Source of the DNA: Desulfobacteraceae bacterium
Lineage (GTDB): Bacteria; Desulfobacterota; Desulfobacteria; Desulfobacterales; Desulfosalsimonadaceae
Reading direction: 5' to 3'
Length of the DNA: 64,000 bases
Assembly (NCBI GenBank): GCA_014237465.1
Contig: JABZFM010000007.1
Span: 124,001 to 188,000, forward strand
This document shows positions 42,928-52,421 of the stretch, piece after piece (position 1 is the first letter of the stretch; every line of letters starts with the position of its first letter). Position numbers and translations under genes: made by a program. The notes beneath the pieces were generated by a model. That model searched no databases and was not told the origin of the DNA. It worked only from the letters and a program-made list of their open reading frames with translations.

Positions 42928-43758
42928 TTATAATAATTTTTTACCGCAAGAACGACAGAACTCGGCATCGGCAGCATGGCCCTTGATACTGCATCCCGGG
43001 CATTTTCGCATATCTGACTCTTTTTTCGTTGTCTGGGAAAGCTCGACTGTGACGATGCCTGTCGGGACCGCGATAATTCCATACCCCATTATCATCAAAC
43101 AAGAGGCAAGCGCCTTCCCCAATGGTGTATGGGGGGATAAATCCCCATAACCGACGGTGGTCAGCGTTACAATGGCCCAGTATATGCTTGTGGGAATATC
43201 GACAAACCCGTTCTTTTCCCCTTCAATCACATACATGACCGAACCGATGATAACGACAATCGTCAGAACCGCTGAAATAAATACACTGATTTTCCGGCCG
43301 CTTGCCCGCAGCGCACTCATAATGACCCGGGCTTCCCGGGTATAATGGGTCAGTTTAAACACCCTGAAGATCCGCAAAAGACGCAATGTCCGGATTGTCA
43401 GCAAAGACTGGCTGCCGGGAATAAAAATACTCAGATAGGTAGGCAGAATGGCCAATAGATCCACCAGTCCGAAAAAACTGGTGGCATAACCAAGAGGACG
43501 CTTTACGCTGATCAGTCGAAGGATATATTCAATGGTGAACAAAATGGTGAAAAACCATTCGATTCCGTACAGGATGTCCCCATAAACGCTGCGAATACTG
43601 TGAACACTCTCCAATATGACAATGACAACGCTGAAAAGGATGCTCCAGATCAGGACCACATCAAATGCCTTGCCCGCCGGCGTGACTGTTCCAAATATAA
43701 TTTCATACAAACGGCTGCGCCAGTTTTTGTATGGCTGGTTAACCGGAAAGGAGCCCAT
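42928..43758 (-). CDS. Voltage-gated potassium channel with C-terminal zinc ribbon
   Basis: The 276-residue protein shows six transmembrane helices, an S4 segment with repeated Arg (TLRLLRIFRVFKLTHYTREA), and the selectivity filter TLTTVGYGDLSPHT with a full TVGYGD signature. After S6 the tail ends with CPGCSIKGHAADAEFCRSCG, a zinc-ribbon-like CxxC...CxxC module of about 25 residues, which is not standard in Kv channels. It may be a redox or metal sensor, or a tether (inference). The start is preceded by GAGGG. The gene is followed by the DksA-like gene and appears co-transcribed with it. Confidence 0.9.
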   Translation of the reverse strand: MGSFPVNQPYKNWRSRLYEIIFGTVTPAGKAFDVVLIWSILFSVVIVILESVHSIRSVYGDILYGIEWFFTILFTIEYILRLISVKRPLGYATSFFGLVDLLAILPTYLSIFIPGSQSLLTIRTLRLLRIFRVFKLTHYTREARVIMSALRASGRKISVFISAVLTIVVIIGSVMYVIEGEKNGFVDIPTSIYWAIVTLTTVGYGDLSPHTPLGKALASCLMIMGYGIIAVPTGIVTVELSQTTKKESDMRKCPGCSIKGHAADAEFCRSCGKKLL

Positions 43759-43835
43759 GAACCCTCATCTTTTTCATCATGTTCAGTGTTTTCAGTTAAA
43801 TAAATATATTACAATAGAAAGCCATGGAAAGCAAA

Positions 43836-43865
43836 GTGAAGATGGATGAAGTAAAGATGGATGAA
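43836..43865. repeat. 15-base tandem duplication upstream of the channel gene
   Basis: GTGAAGATGGATGAA at 43836 is followed at once by GTAAAGATGGATGAA. It is non-coding, lies in the 5' flank of the channel gene, and matches the multiple-of-three periods of other tandem repeats here. Confidence 0.75.
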
Positions 43866-44003
43866 TAAATGATTGTTTTTACCTGAATCTTGCATATGGG
43901 GATCTCCGACTTGTTCAAAATTCAGGTTTTAACTTTGATGGCTTCGCAAAAAGTTCGGGCGACCACATATTGTAATACTTGTACTGGACTTATTGAGAAG
44001 GCA

Positions 44004-44039
44004 CAAAAAAAGGCACCCCGGCTAAGCCGGGATGCCTCT
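44004..44039 (-). terminator. Intrinsic terminator of the cold-shock gene
   Basis: On the minus strand the stem AGGCATCCCGGC/GCCGGGGTGCCT is followed by a run of seven T. It lies about 25 bases after the stop of the cold-shock gene. Confidence 0.92.
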
Positions 44040-44064
44040 TTGTATCTAGCTGAATTACGCCTAT

Positions 44065-44265
44065 TTAGACGACAGTTACATTCACTGCCGAAGGGCCTTT
44101 TTGCCCATCCTCGACGGTGAACGTCACTTTATCACCATCATTCAGCGTTTTGAAACCGGTTGTATTGATTCCAGAAAAATGAACAAATACATCTGTTCCA
44201 TCTTCACTCTCAATAAAGCCAAAACCTTTTTTTTCGTTAAACCATTTTACAGTACCATTCGCCAC
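44065..44265 (-). CDS. csp: Cold-shock-domain protein
   Basis: The 66-residue protein starts at GTG 44265, with GGAGG nine bases before, giving [20 protein letters not shown]. An upstream Met frame exists to 44367 but is unlikely. RNP1 (KGFGFIES) and RNP2 (VFVHFSGI) are both complete. The product is an RNA chaperone of the CspA/CspC type. The long AT-rich leader upstream (44266-44456) is usual for csp genes, whose 5' UTR often controls temperature response. A terminator follows. Confidence 0.93.
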   Translation of the reverse strand: MANGTVKWFNEKKGFGFIESEDGTDVFVHFSGINTTGFKTLNDGDKVTFTVEDGQKGPSAVNVTVV

Positions 44266-44456
44266 AATAACACCCTCCTTTTTATAAAATTTTCTTTGTT
44301 CCAAACTTTCGGGTGCCACTATAAAAATGGTGCTGCCCCGGAAAGTAACAGGTTTAATGGAACGCAAACCCGTTAAGATTCACCGCATGATAGCCGATAT
44401 TTTTTAAAAGTCAAGTGATTAATCTTTTATTAAAAAAAACAAAATATATTTAAAAA

Positions 44457-44594
44457 TCAACAGGATTCATACAGCTCTTTTCCGGGAAGCGTCCCTGCCC
44501 GACAGACCGCACGGGCGATTTTTTCAAACAGGGTATTGCCGGGAAATGCCGGCAGCTGTTTTTCCGTCAAACGGCTTTTGGTGGATTTTTCCAT
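44457..44594 (-). pseudogene. Truncated N terminus of a probable SAM methyltransferase
   Basis: A 45-residue frame reads NTLFEKIARAVCRAGTLPGK followed by ELYESC and a stop. This resembles N termini that in intact proteins continue with ELYESW and a SAM-binding region, but here it ends at once in AT-rich sequence. It is probably an N-terminal relic. The assignment is from memory of similar openings and is uncertain. It sits 190 bases before the cold-shock gene on the same strand. Confidence 0.4.
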
Positions 44595-44802
44595 ATTCCT
44601 TATTCTGCTTAAAAATATAAAATATAAATAACTGAACTTACGATATATTTATTTCGCTAACCGGCAAACTGATTCAAAAATCCATTCTCTAAATAAAATA
44701 TTTCTTTCAACTGAAACAGATTATGATTAAAAGTAATCTTACGATTGAGGATCCTTATATATCTATAACAACCCTATCACTTGTTCGATGATATGAAAAG
44801 AC

Positions 44803-45981
44803 ATGGAAGTTAAACGCAAAAAAGGAAAACCCCTGATCACGGAATACGAATACCGGAAAAATTCCCGGTACTTTGCCCAGATCGATGAAGGGATCAAAGA
44901 CATCGGCGCAAAAGAACTCGCCGAACTCGGGGCAAAGGAAGTAAAACCGGCTTACCGCGGGCTATACTTTACGGCTGACAAAAAAACCCTTTACCGGATA
45001 AATTATACATCACGCCTGATTTCACGGGTCCTTGCCCCGCTGGTATCATTTGACTGCCCGGATACCGAAATCCTCTACCAGACCGCAAAACAGATCCGAT
45101 GGAGCGACTTTTTCTCGGAAAACAAGACCTTTGCGGTATTCGGCAATGTTGCCAACAGCAAAATTACCCATTCAAAATACGCGTCCCTGCGCTTAAAAGA
45201 CGCGGTGGCGGATTCCTTACTTTATAAAACCGGTTTGCGTCCGGACGTTTCAAAAAAAGATCCGGACATCCTGTTAAACCTTTATATCAACAATGACCGG
45301 GCCGTAATCAGCATAGACACCTCCGGCGGCCCCCTTCACAAGCGCGGCTACCGGGAGGAAACCGTATCCGCCCCGATGCAGGAAACGGTTGCCGCGGCCA
45401 TCATCCGGTTGACCCAATGGAATGGCTCCGTCCCGATATATGATCCCATGTGCGGTTCCGGAACACTTTTGTGTGAGGCCCTGATGCATTTTTGCCGGAT
45501 TCCGGCCGGCATTTTCAGAAAAAAATTCGGGTTTGAAATTCTTCCTGATTTTGACGCCGCAATATGGGAACAGATCAAAAAGGAAGCGGGCGCTAACATC
45601 CGGGAACTTCCTGAAAGGATGATTAGCGGCAGTGACATCTCCGAAAAGGCTGTTTCCATAACAAAAACCAACCTGCTGGGAATGCATTTTGGACCCAATG
45701 TGCGCATTACGCAGTCGGATTTTTCATCATTACCTGTTCTTGAAAAACAGATAATCGTCGCAAACCCACCCTACGGCATCCGTATGGGAAAAAACCGGGA
45801 CCTTGACGCGTTTCATAAAAAACTCGGTGATTTTCTCAAACAAAAATGCAACCAATCCACCGCCTATATTTACTTCGGCGACCGGGCGTACATTAAAAAA
45901 ATGGGGCTCAAAGCTACATGGAAAAAACCGGTCCAGGCTGGGGGGTTGGATGGGCGGCTCGTCAAATATGAAATGTATTAA
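44803..45981 (+). CDS. THUMP-domain RNA methyltransferase, RlmL/RlmK-like
   Basis: The 392-residue protein has an N-terminal ferredoxin-like and THUMP section (SRYFAQIDEGIKDIGAKELA, YRINYTSRLISRVLAPLVSF), then a Rossmann methyltransferase with DPMCGSGTLLCEALM, ISGSDISEKAVSITKTNLLG and the catalytic VANPPYGIRMGKN. This is the layout of RlmL's N-terminal half, which forms m2G2445 in 23S rRNA. The C-terminal RlmK domain of the E. coli fusion is absent, as in many bacteria. The start has no strong SD. Upstream 200 bases are AT-rich. Confidence 0.9.
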   Translation: MEVKRKKGKPLITEYEYRKNSRYFAQIDEGIKDIGAKELAELGAKEVKPAYRGLYFTADKKTLYRINYTSRLISRVLAPLVSFDCPDTEILYQTAKQIRWSDFFSENKTFAVFGNVANSKITHSKYASLRLKDAVADSLLYKTGLRPDVSKKDPDILLNLYINNDRAVISIDTSGGPLHKRGYREETVSAPMQETVAAAIIRLTQWNGSVPIYDPMCGSGTLLCEALMHFCRIPAGIFRKKFGFEILPDFDAAIWEQIKKEAGANIRELPERMISGSDISEKAVSITKTNLLGMHFGPNVRITQSDFSSLPVLEKQIIVANPPYGIRMGKNRDLDAFHKKLGDFLKQKCNQSTAYIYFGDRAYIKKMGLKATWKKPVQAGGLDGRLVKYEMY

Positions 45982-46204
45982 TTTTTTATTTCCATTAATT
46001 TTTGGTCTTATTCAAAGCGTGTCAACAGGCGCATAGTAAAAACGCTATATTGTGTCTGCCTGTTTTTTTTCAGAAGGGCAGAATCGCTATTGAATTCTTC
46101 AGAGATGACTGGATGTTGATTGATGTATCTTATTCTTTACAATCCTCATATGTATTGCTATTTTTCGTAAACTTATATGAACACTGTTTTTTCCGGGGAA
46201 GAAC

Positions 46205-47077
46205 ATGAAACAGGGAAAACCGAGCATGACTGCCATGGGCGCTGCTGCGTTCCGTGCGGTTGAATCAATGAAGCCCTCAAATGTGAGGGTCTGCTATGAC
46301 CCGTATGCTGATATTTTTTTAAGCCCGCCGTTGCGTGCAATCAGGAAAAGCCGCACATTGACCCGAATCGTGATGTTTTATCTCAACATCAAACTTCCGG
46401 GTATTTTTAACGAAATTGTGGCGCGGACTCGATACATTGATGATCGGGTTATCCTGTCAATAAATGAAGGCATGACGCAGTTGGTGATTATCGGTGCCGG
46501 ATATGATACGAGGGCGCATCGTATACCGAACGTTAAAGAAAGAATGCGGTCTTTTGAAATAGATCATCCAATGGCCCAACGCCTGAAAATTGAACGTTTG
46601 AATCAACTATTCGGCAAAATGAGTGATCACGTTATCTATGTTCCGGTTGATTTTGAGAAACAGACTATTCGTAATGCGCTGGATCAGAGTGGATATGATT
46701 GCTCACAAAAGATGCTGTTTATTTGGGAAGGGGTGAGCATGTATATAACACCGGAAGCTGTAGATGAGACGCTTTCCTTTGTTGTCACCCACTATGGGAA
46801 AGGAAGTGGCATTATTTTTAATTACTGCTTCCAATCATTGGTTGATGGCACATGCATGCTTTTTGGCGCAGAGAAATTCAGAAAATACGTAATGAAAAAA
46901 GAAGAACCAATTTTATTCGGCATCGAAGAAGGCAAGATAGAATCATTCCTGAAAAATAGAGGATTTGGTCACGTGAAGGATGCGACGGGAAAGGAGTTGC
47001 AACAGCTATATTTTACAGGCCCGAATAGCGGCCGATGCCTCCCGGAATTTGGAGGGATTGTCTATGCAACTGTCTGA
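46205..47077 (+). CDS. Leucine carboxyl methyltransferase-like SAM methyltransferase
   Basis: The 290-residue protein has the PPM1/LCMT (TIGR00027-type) pattern: YDPYADIFLSPP, ARTRYIDDRVILSINEG, VIIGAGYDTRAHR (motif I, residues 95-106), SFEIDHPMAQRLK, IYVPVDFEK and WEGVSMYIT. Substrate unknown. Bacterial homologues act on small molecules or polyketide acids. The ATG is preceded by GGGGAAGA. It stands alone, 220 bases after the RlmL-like gene, and could also belong to a transferred segment leading to the GC-rich ABC block. Confidence 0.85.
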   Translation: MKQGKPSMTAMGAAAFRAVESMKPSNVRVCYDPYADIFLSPPLRAIRKSRTLTRIVMFYLNIKLPGIFNEIVARTRYIDDRVILSINEGMTQLVIIGAGYDTRAHRIPNVKERMRSFEIDHPMAQRLKIERLNQLFGKMSDHVIYVPVDFEKQTIRNALDQSGYDCSQKMLFIWEGVSMYITPEAVDETLSFVVTHYGKGSGIIFNYCFQSLVDGTCMLFGAEKFRKYVMKKEEPILFGIEEGKIESFLKNRGFGHVKDATGKELQQLYFTGPNSGRCLPEFGGIVYATV

Positions 47078-47590
47078 ATCATGTTTTAAGTTGAATTTAA
47101 TCTTTCCTATTTTATCCAAGCCTATGTGCATATTCCAGAAAATTCAGAATTGCACCAGCGCTAATTTACTGAATACCCGATATGCCCCATCAGTTATTTT
47201 GATTCTCGGGCTAATCAACATCTTGGGGTCTGCTAGTTTTGGAGGATAGCTGTCGGGGCGCTATTGGAGTGCACACAGGCAGCCGAATTTGGGTGGAGAG
47301 CATTGCCGCGAGCTTTGTGGACTCTGAATTAGGCTTCAGTATCTAATAGAAATCTTATCGGTGTTGCTACCCACTTCCCGCAACCACGCCAGACAGGAGC
47401 GGTCAGCGGCCGGCAATGGAGAAATCTATACCCGCCCCGCCGCCCTGAAAAGGAATTGGGGCAATTTTATATAAGCGATTAAAAGAAAAAAACGGCGATT
47501 AAAAGAAGCATCGGTTTTTTCTGAAGCTCCGTCGATTGTGGGTTTATAACCATAATTCAAGCTTTGACACCTCTTCCCATCGACGCGAAG
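47078..47590. other. Intergenic boundary region
   Basis: About 500 bases with no convincing gene. Base composition rises toward the right, where the GC-rich efflux block starts, so this may be a junction zone. No inverted repeat, integrase or att-like site was recognised. Confidence 0.35.
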
Positions 47591-47707
47591 ATGAAGCGTA
47601 CGCAGAAACGTCCCGCCGCATCGGGCGAACTGAGCCGCGACGAAGTCTTCCGCGTGGGCATGGGGCGATTCTACTCCAATCAAAAACCACGCCACGCCCT
47701 GAAATAG
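47591..47707 (+). CDS. Possible 38-residue basic peptide
   Basis: The + strand from ATG 47591 reads MKRTQKRPAASGELSRDEVF and ends with YSNQKPRHALK. It is basic and Arg/Lys-rich. The base composition matches the GC-rich efflux block, not the AT-rich flank. No SD is obvious, and the frame is short, so this is tentative. It ends 49 bases before the HlyD gene on the opposite strand. Confidence 0.3.
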   Translation: MKRTQKRPAASGELSRDEVFRVGMGRFYSNQKPRHALK

Positions 47708-47755
47708 CAACCAACAGGCGATGATGTCGCCTGTCGTTTCCGGACATTGGGAAAC

Positions 47756-49084
47756 TTACTTGGCAACCGTCTCGAACGTCACATCTACCGGCATGCCGGG
47801 TTTCAACTTCCCATCCGCATTTTCCACAGTCAACTCGATCGCGTAAACCGTCGTTTGCCGCCCCTCCCTGGTTTGTACATTCTGTGGCGTGAACTCAAAT
47901 TTTTCCGCAATGCGCGTGACCGTAGCAATGAAGGTCTCGCCGGCAAACGAGTCCGCGGTGAGATTGGCCTGCTGCCCAAGACTGAGTTGACCGTACTCGG
48001 TTACGGGAATGTAGACCCTGACCTTCAACTCGTCGAGTTTGCCGATGCTCATGGCGGGCATGCCGGCCTGGAGAACCTCCCCGGCCTCAATGCTGCGGAT
48101 GAGCACCACGCCATCCATTGGCGCCCGGATGGTGAGTTTGTCCATCTGCGTGCTGACCAAATCCAGGGAGGGCTGCGCTGCTGCCACAGCGGACTCTGCT
48201 TGTTCGAGCATCGCCCGCGCCTGCTCCACAGCCTTGCCCGCAGCTATGACAGTAATCGATTGTTCGCCGGTTTGCAGGGCACGCAAGGTATCCAATGCCG
48301 TGTAATGACTTTCGCGCGCCACTTCCAAACCTGCGCGGGCCTTCAACACATCCCTGGCGCCCTCGGTGGTCAGCGCGTCATCGCAGGCTTTCTGCGCATC
48401 CATTAAATCGGCCCCGGCTTTATCGTGCGTGACCTGGGCTGCATCCCGCAGATACATTCCATCCGAGGCGAGGTCGGTCGAGTCCAGCACCGCCCTGGCG
48501 ATATCGAATGCCATGCGCGCATCGGAAAGCCTCCGTTCGATCTCGAGAAACTCAGCACTGTCGGCTTTCTTTGAAATCTCATTGAGGTTGTTTTGAGCCT
48601 TGCCCAGCGCGTCACTGGCCGAATCGATGGTAGACTGCGCAGAGCAGATCTGCTCCTCCTTCGAAAAATACCAGACAGGCTGGTTGTACTCGTCAGGCTT
48701 GCTTGACATCCACCGTTTCTTTCGAGTCAATAATGCCTCCTCGAACAGCGCGGCGGTCAGGGCCATTTCATATTGGACGAGGGCGGAATCCAACGCCGTC
48801 TGCGCCACCCGAACAGACGCGTGGGCGGAATCCAGCGCGGCTTCCGCAGCCTGTTTCTCGGACAAGAGCAGGCTGTCGTCCAGACGAAGAAGCGGATCGC
48901 CCGCCCTGACGGAATCCCCCTCGGCGGCAAATACCGCCACGACGCGGCCCGACAGTTCCGAAGCGACCGCGATCTCTTTTGCCTCGATCTGACCCGAGGC
49001 CTGGATCGCGCTATCGTTTGTTGTTCCGCACCCCGCGGCAGAAAGGACGAGGAACAGGACAGGGATGATGGTGTTTTTTCTCAC
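47756..49084 (-). CDS. HlyD-family membrane-fusion lipoprotein
   Basis: The GTG at 49084 is chosen because GGAGG lies five bases before. The frame opens earlier at a TTG. The protein of 442 residues starts with lipobox VLFLVLSAAGC (Cys19) and then shows SGQIEAKEIAVASELSGRV with the biotinyl-lipoyl half, a long Ala-rich helical hairpin (about residues 70-290), the second lipoyl half, IRAPMDGVVLIRSIEAGEV, and the beta-barrel end with LKPGMPVDVTFE. This is the periplasmic adaptor of a tripartite or lipoprotein-type exporter. It is the last gene of a five-gene operon of ABC-2 type. The very long coiled hairpin suggests it reaches far across the periplasm. Confidence 0.92.
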   Translation of the reverse strand: MRKNTIIPVLFLVLSAAGCGTTNDSAIQASGQIEAKEIAVASELSGRVVAVFAAEGDSVRAGDPLLRLDDSLLLSEKQAAEAALDSAHASVRVAQTALDSALVQYEMALTAALFEEALLTRKKRWMSSKPDEYNQPVWYFSKEEQICSAQSTIDSASDALGKAQNNLNEISKKADSAEFLEIERRLSDARMAFDIARAVLDSTDLASDGMYLRDAAQVTHDKAGADLMDAQKACDDALTTEGARDVLKARAGLEVARESHYTALDTLRALQTGEQSITVIAAGKAVEQARAMLEQAESAVAAAQPSLDLVSTQMDKLTIRAPMDGVVLIRSIEAGEVLQAGMPAMSIGKLDELKVRVYIPVTEYGQLSLGQQANLTADSFAGETFIATVTRIAEKFEFTPQNVQTREGRQTTVYAIELTVENADGKLKPGMPVDVTFETVAK

Positions 49085-49097
49085 AGTAACCTCCAAT

Positions 49098-50063
49098 CTA
49101 TTTTTTCATGGCAGAGATAAAGACGTCTTCGAGCGACGGCTCGATCACGGATACCCGCCCGGCGTGGATTCCCGCGCGGCGAAGTTCGTGTTCGATGGCG
49201 CGTTGATATTTCCCGATATTCGGCGCGACCACATGGACAAGCGCGCCGTAAAGTTCCACCTCCAAAAGAGGGATGATCCCGTTCGCCTGGGCAGCGCGCA
49301 GTGTACTGACTGCTTCCGGCGCATCCGAGGGCTCGAGTTCGAGAACCTCCCCACGCATCATTGTGCTTTTGATCTCGGCAGAGGTGCCGCAGGCGATGAT
49401 CGCGCCATGCTGGATGAATGCAAGCCGATGGCAATGCTCGGCTTCGTCCATGTAGTGCGTAGTGACGAAGACCGTGATCCCCTCCGCGATAAGCCGATAG
49501 AGCAAATCCCAAAACGCGCGGCGTGAAATGGGATCAACTCCTGCAGTGGGCTCATCAAGGAAGAGAACTTCCGGGCGGTGCAGGATGGCTGCGCTCAAAG
49601 CCAGCCGCTGACGCCAGCCGCCGGGGAGGTCTTTCGTCTTCGCGTCCTCGCGGCCTCCAAGTCCGGCCAGGGTCAGCGCTTCGGCGATTCGCGTTTTGAG
49701 GTCTGCGCTGGAAAGTCCATACGCTGTGCCGTAAAAATTCAGGTTTTGTATTACGGTCAGGTCGTTATACAGGCTGAACCTCTGGGACATGTATCCCACG
49801 CGCGGACGAATCCTGCGCGTATCGTCATCCACTTTCATGCCGAGCACCTCGACCGCACCCGAGGTGGGCTGCATCAATCCCAGCATCATGCGGATGGTGG
49901 TCGTCTTGCCCGATCCGTTCGGCCCGAGAAACCCAAAAATCTCACCGCGTTGAACGTCAAAATTAACGCGGTTGACGGCGACAAAGTCGCCGAATCGTTT
50001 TGTGAGGTTGTTTGTTTGTATGGCAGGTTGGGTAGAACTCATATGGTCATCAAAAATAGTCAT
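49098..50063 (-). CDS. ABC transporter ATPase, first of two
   Basis: The 321-residue ATPase shows Walker A GPNGSGKTTTIRMML, signature LPGGWRQRLALSAAIL in place of LSGGQ, Walker B VLFLDEPTAGVDPIS and the switch His in VFVTTHYMDEAEHC. It has a C-terminal extension typical of the CcmA/YbhF type ABC-2 ATPases. A second ATP-ase of the same kind is encoded 2.4 kb upstream. Together they correspond to the two halves of YbhF, here as separate genes. The start could also be Met8 at 50042. Confidence 0.92.
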   Translation of the reverse strand: MTIFDDHMSSTQPAIQTNNLTKRFGDFVAVNRVNFDVQRGEIFGFLGPNGSGKTTTIRMMLGLMQPTSGAVEVLGMKVDDDTRRIRPRVGYMSQRFSLYNDLTVIQNLNFYGTAYGLSSADLKTRIAEALTLAGLGGREDAKTKDLPGGWRQRLALSAAILHRPEVLFLDEPTAGVDPISRRAFWDLLYRLIAEGITVFVTTHYMDEAEHCHRLAFIQHGAIIACGTSAEIKSTMMRGEVLELEPSDAPEAVSTLRAAQANGIIPLLEVELYGALVHVVAPNIGKYQRAIEHELRRAGIHAGRVSVIEPSLEDVFISAMKK

Positions 50064-50089
50064 CCGTGTTCAGTTATCAGTTATTAGCG

Positions 50090-51214
50090 TCAATCCAAAG
50101 CCTTTCTCACAAAGCGGAACGAAAACGTCCCAATCACAATGCCAAGGATCAGCAGCGCCAGCACATTCGGCCAGAGCACATCCAGACCAGCGCCTTTGAG
50201 CAGGATGCCGCGTAGAATGGTCATAAAATGATGAGCAGGGATGAGGGTCGCAAACCACTGCAAAACCTGCGGCATGCTTTCCACGGGAGCGGCAAATCCG
50301 GTGAACATGAAATCCATTATCCCGACCAGAAGAACAAGCAGAAACGCCTGGTGCTGGGTCTTTGAAATGACCGAGAGCACGAGGCCCTTGCCCAACTCCA
50401 CCAGCAGGTAACCAAACGCAAGCGCCAGCAATAAAACGAGCGAGCCGCGAACCGGCACGTCGAAGGCGAAATGGACCATGCCCAACAGCAGCAGGAAATC
50501 TGCAAAGCCCACAACAATGACCGGGATGGATTTGCCGATGATGATCTCCAGCGAGGAGAAGGGCATGACCAGCAGCTGCTCGATGGTCCCCAATTCGCGC
50601 TCTCGCGAAAAGGCCAGTGCTGCAAATAGCAGGATTGTGATTTCAAGCATCAATCCCAACTCGGCGGGCGTGGTGTACAGCGCCGCGGAAAGATTTTCGT
50701 TGAACCAGACACGCAGGCTGGGAGAAAATCCGCTGAATCGTTCGTCACTCAACCCAAGGCGCTGGATCAGGATGCGTTCGTTAATATCCCGCACCAGTCC
50801 ACGGATGGCGCGGTTGGCGGCTCGGGCGGGCGTCGATTCCGCGCCATTCACGATGACCAGCAACGTTGGCCTGCCCCTGGCGGATTGGAGTTGTTCGGCG
50901 TAATCCGGCCCGATGACCAGCGCGGCAGTAACCTGTCCGCGATCCATCGCATCCCGTATGGTTTGCATATCGTTGACCTGTTCGGGCTCGGCAAAGGTTT
51001 TTGTATTTTCCAGCCCGCTGACGACGGCACGGCTGACTGCGCTCTGACTTTGGTCGAGAATCATGACCGGTAAATTGGTGATCGGACGCGACGTCACCCA
51101 GGCCACGAGAAACAATTCCATCGTGCCGGCGACCAGCATAAACACCGGCAGCCACCAGTCACTGCGCAGGTGAATGAATTCCTTGACAACCAACGACCAG
51201 ATTCTTTTCAACAT
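50090..51214 (-). CDS. ABC-2 type permease, YhhJ/YbhR-like
   Basis: The start at Met 51214 (MLKRIWSLVVKEFIHLRSDW) is preferred to the TTG at 51238. The 374-residue protein has one N-terminal helix, a periplasmic domain of about 150 residues (VTAALVIGPDYAEQLQSARG), and five more helices with RERELGTIEQLLVMPFSS, the ABC-2 permease signature between helices 2 and 3. It sits between the second ATPase and the other permease gene. The pair of permeases likely form a heterodimer, as with YbhR and YbhS. Confidence 0.9.
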   Translation of the reverse strand: MLKRIWSLVVKEFIHLRSDWWLPVFMLVAGTMELFLVAWVTSRPITNLPVMILDQSQSAVSRAVVSGLENTKTFAEPEQVNDMQTIRDAMDRGQVTAALVIGPDYAEQLQSARGRPTLLVIVNGAESTPARAANRAIRGLVRDINERILIQRLGLSDERFSGFSPSLRVWFNENLSAALYTTPAELGLMLEITILLFAALAFSRERELGTIEQLLVMPFSSLEIIIGKSIPVIVVGFADFLLLLGMVHFAFDVPVRGSLVLLLALAFGYLLVELGKGLVLSVISKTQHQAFLLVLLVGIMDFMFTGFAAPVESMPQVLQWFATLIPAHHFMTILRGILLKGAGLDVLWPNVLALLILGIVIGTFSFRFVRKALD

Positions 51215-51260
51215 TTCATATCCATTTCCCTCTCCCAAAGGGAGAGTGCGGGGTCAGGGA

Positions 51261-52421
51261 TTATGCCAGTCTCTTGCGGAAGAACAACGACGCCAGCGCG
51301 GTGAAAGCCACACCCAGGACCACCATCAACACTGCGTACGGCCAGAGCACGTCCATGCCCACGCCCGGCAAAAATATCCCGCGCGTGATGATAGCGTAAT
51401 GCGTGCCCGGCAGGAACATCGCCTGCATGCGCACTTCCTCCGGCATCGAAGCCAGGGGGAAGAAGATGCCAGTCAGGAAAAAGCCGGGGAAGAACAACAC
51501 CAAAAATGACAGCGCCAGCGCCGCGGCCTGGGTACGCATGAACACTCCCACGATCAATCCCATGCTCAAGACCTCGAACATAAAGATCGCAGAGAGCACA
51601 AAGAATAAAAGGAAACTCCCGTTGAGCGAAATCTGGAACCAGGCAATCGATAATATCGGGATGAGGATCACATTGATCAAACCCACGAGAATGTACGGGA
51701 GCGTTTTGCCAATCAAAAGTTCAGCCCGGCCGATGGGCGTGGCAAGCAATTGTTCGAGCGTGCCGTGCTCGCGTTCGTGTGCAAGAGCCAGCGCCAGTGA
51801 CAGTGCGGGAAAACCCAGCACCATCGATATCAACCCTGGGATCAAGGCGTTGCGTGGTTTAAGGTCCGGGTTGTACCAGGTCTGGATTCGCAGGTCGAGG
51901 ATCTGCAAGGAGGTGATCGAGATTCCCTGTGCGCGCAGCTGCACGGTCAATGCACTGTTGATGAATTCCTCCACGCGTTGGGATATGTGTTCCACCGCGT
52001 ATTGACCGCTCTCCGGTTCCGTCCCGTCGATGATTAGCTGTAACGGGATTTTTTTCATGGCTTGCAGGTCGCTGGCGAATCCCGGCGCGATGATGACCCC
52101 GGCCTTGATATCCCCGCGCATCAACATGGCGTCGATCTCCTCCATACTTGCGGCGCAGGCGTAAAGATCCAGGTCCTGGCCTGCGGTGATCTGCTGGATG
52201 AACGCCTGCGATGTCTGGGTCCGATCAAGGTCCAGCACGGCGATGGGGATATGTTTCAGATCCACGGTCAGAGCGTAGGCCATCAGCAACAACACCAGGG
52301 TTGGCGTGAACAACACCAGTAACAGCGTGCTTCGATCGCGCACGATGTGATGGATTTCCTTGCGGGTCACTGCCCGAATGTGGCGAAGCGACGCTTGTGC
52401 TGAACGTAGTCGAAACATCAT
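51261..52421 (-). CDS. ABC-2 type permease, YbhS-like
   Basis: The coding start is set at the double Met 52421/52418, with GGAGG just upstream and a short overlap with the end of the ATPase gene. The frame is open to 52703, but that upstream part reads as Gly/Arg-rich sequence from another frame. The 386-residue product starts RHIRAVTRKEIHHIVRDRST and carries LVLFTPTLVLLLMAYALTV, a periplasmic domain, HEREHGTLEQLLATPIGRAE (the ABC-2 signature), and five further helices. It partners with the permease gene 22 bases downstream. Substrate unknown: small hydrophobic compounds in YbhFSR systems. Confidence 0.92.
   Translation of the reverse strand: MMFRLRSAQASLRHIRAVTRKEIHHIVRDRSTLLLVLFTPTLVLLLMAYALTVDLKHIPIAVLDLDRTQTSQAFIQQITAGQDLDLYACAASMEEIDAMLMRGDIKAGVIIAPGFASDLQAMKKIPLQLIIDGTEPESGQYAVEHISQRVEEFINSALTVQLRAQGISITSLQILDLRIQTWYNPDLKPRNALIPGLISMVLGFPALSLALALAHEREHGTLEQLLATPIGRAELLIGKTLPYILVGLINVILIPILSIAWFQISLNGSFLLFFVLSAIFMFEVLSMGLIVGVFMRTQAAALALSFLVLFFPGFFLTGIFFPLASMPEEVRMQAMFLPGTHYAIITRGIFLPGVGMDVLWPYAVLMVVLGVAFTALASLFFRKRLA

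Noticed and set aside
43931-43960. Short GGCTTCGCAAAAAG motif resembling an arm of the palindromic elements
   Set aside because: Only one arm is present, with no partner or core nearby.
46002-46208. 68-codon + strand frame before the LCMT-like gene
   Set aside because: No motif, poor composition and no SD; probably chance.
47747-48406. 219-codon + strand frame
   Set aside because: Antisense to the HlyD gene, in GC-rich DNA where long shadow frames are common.
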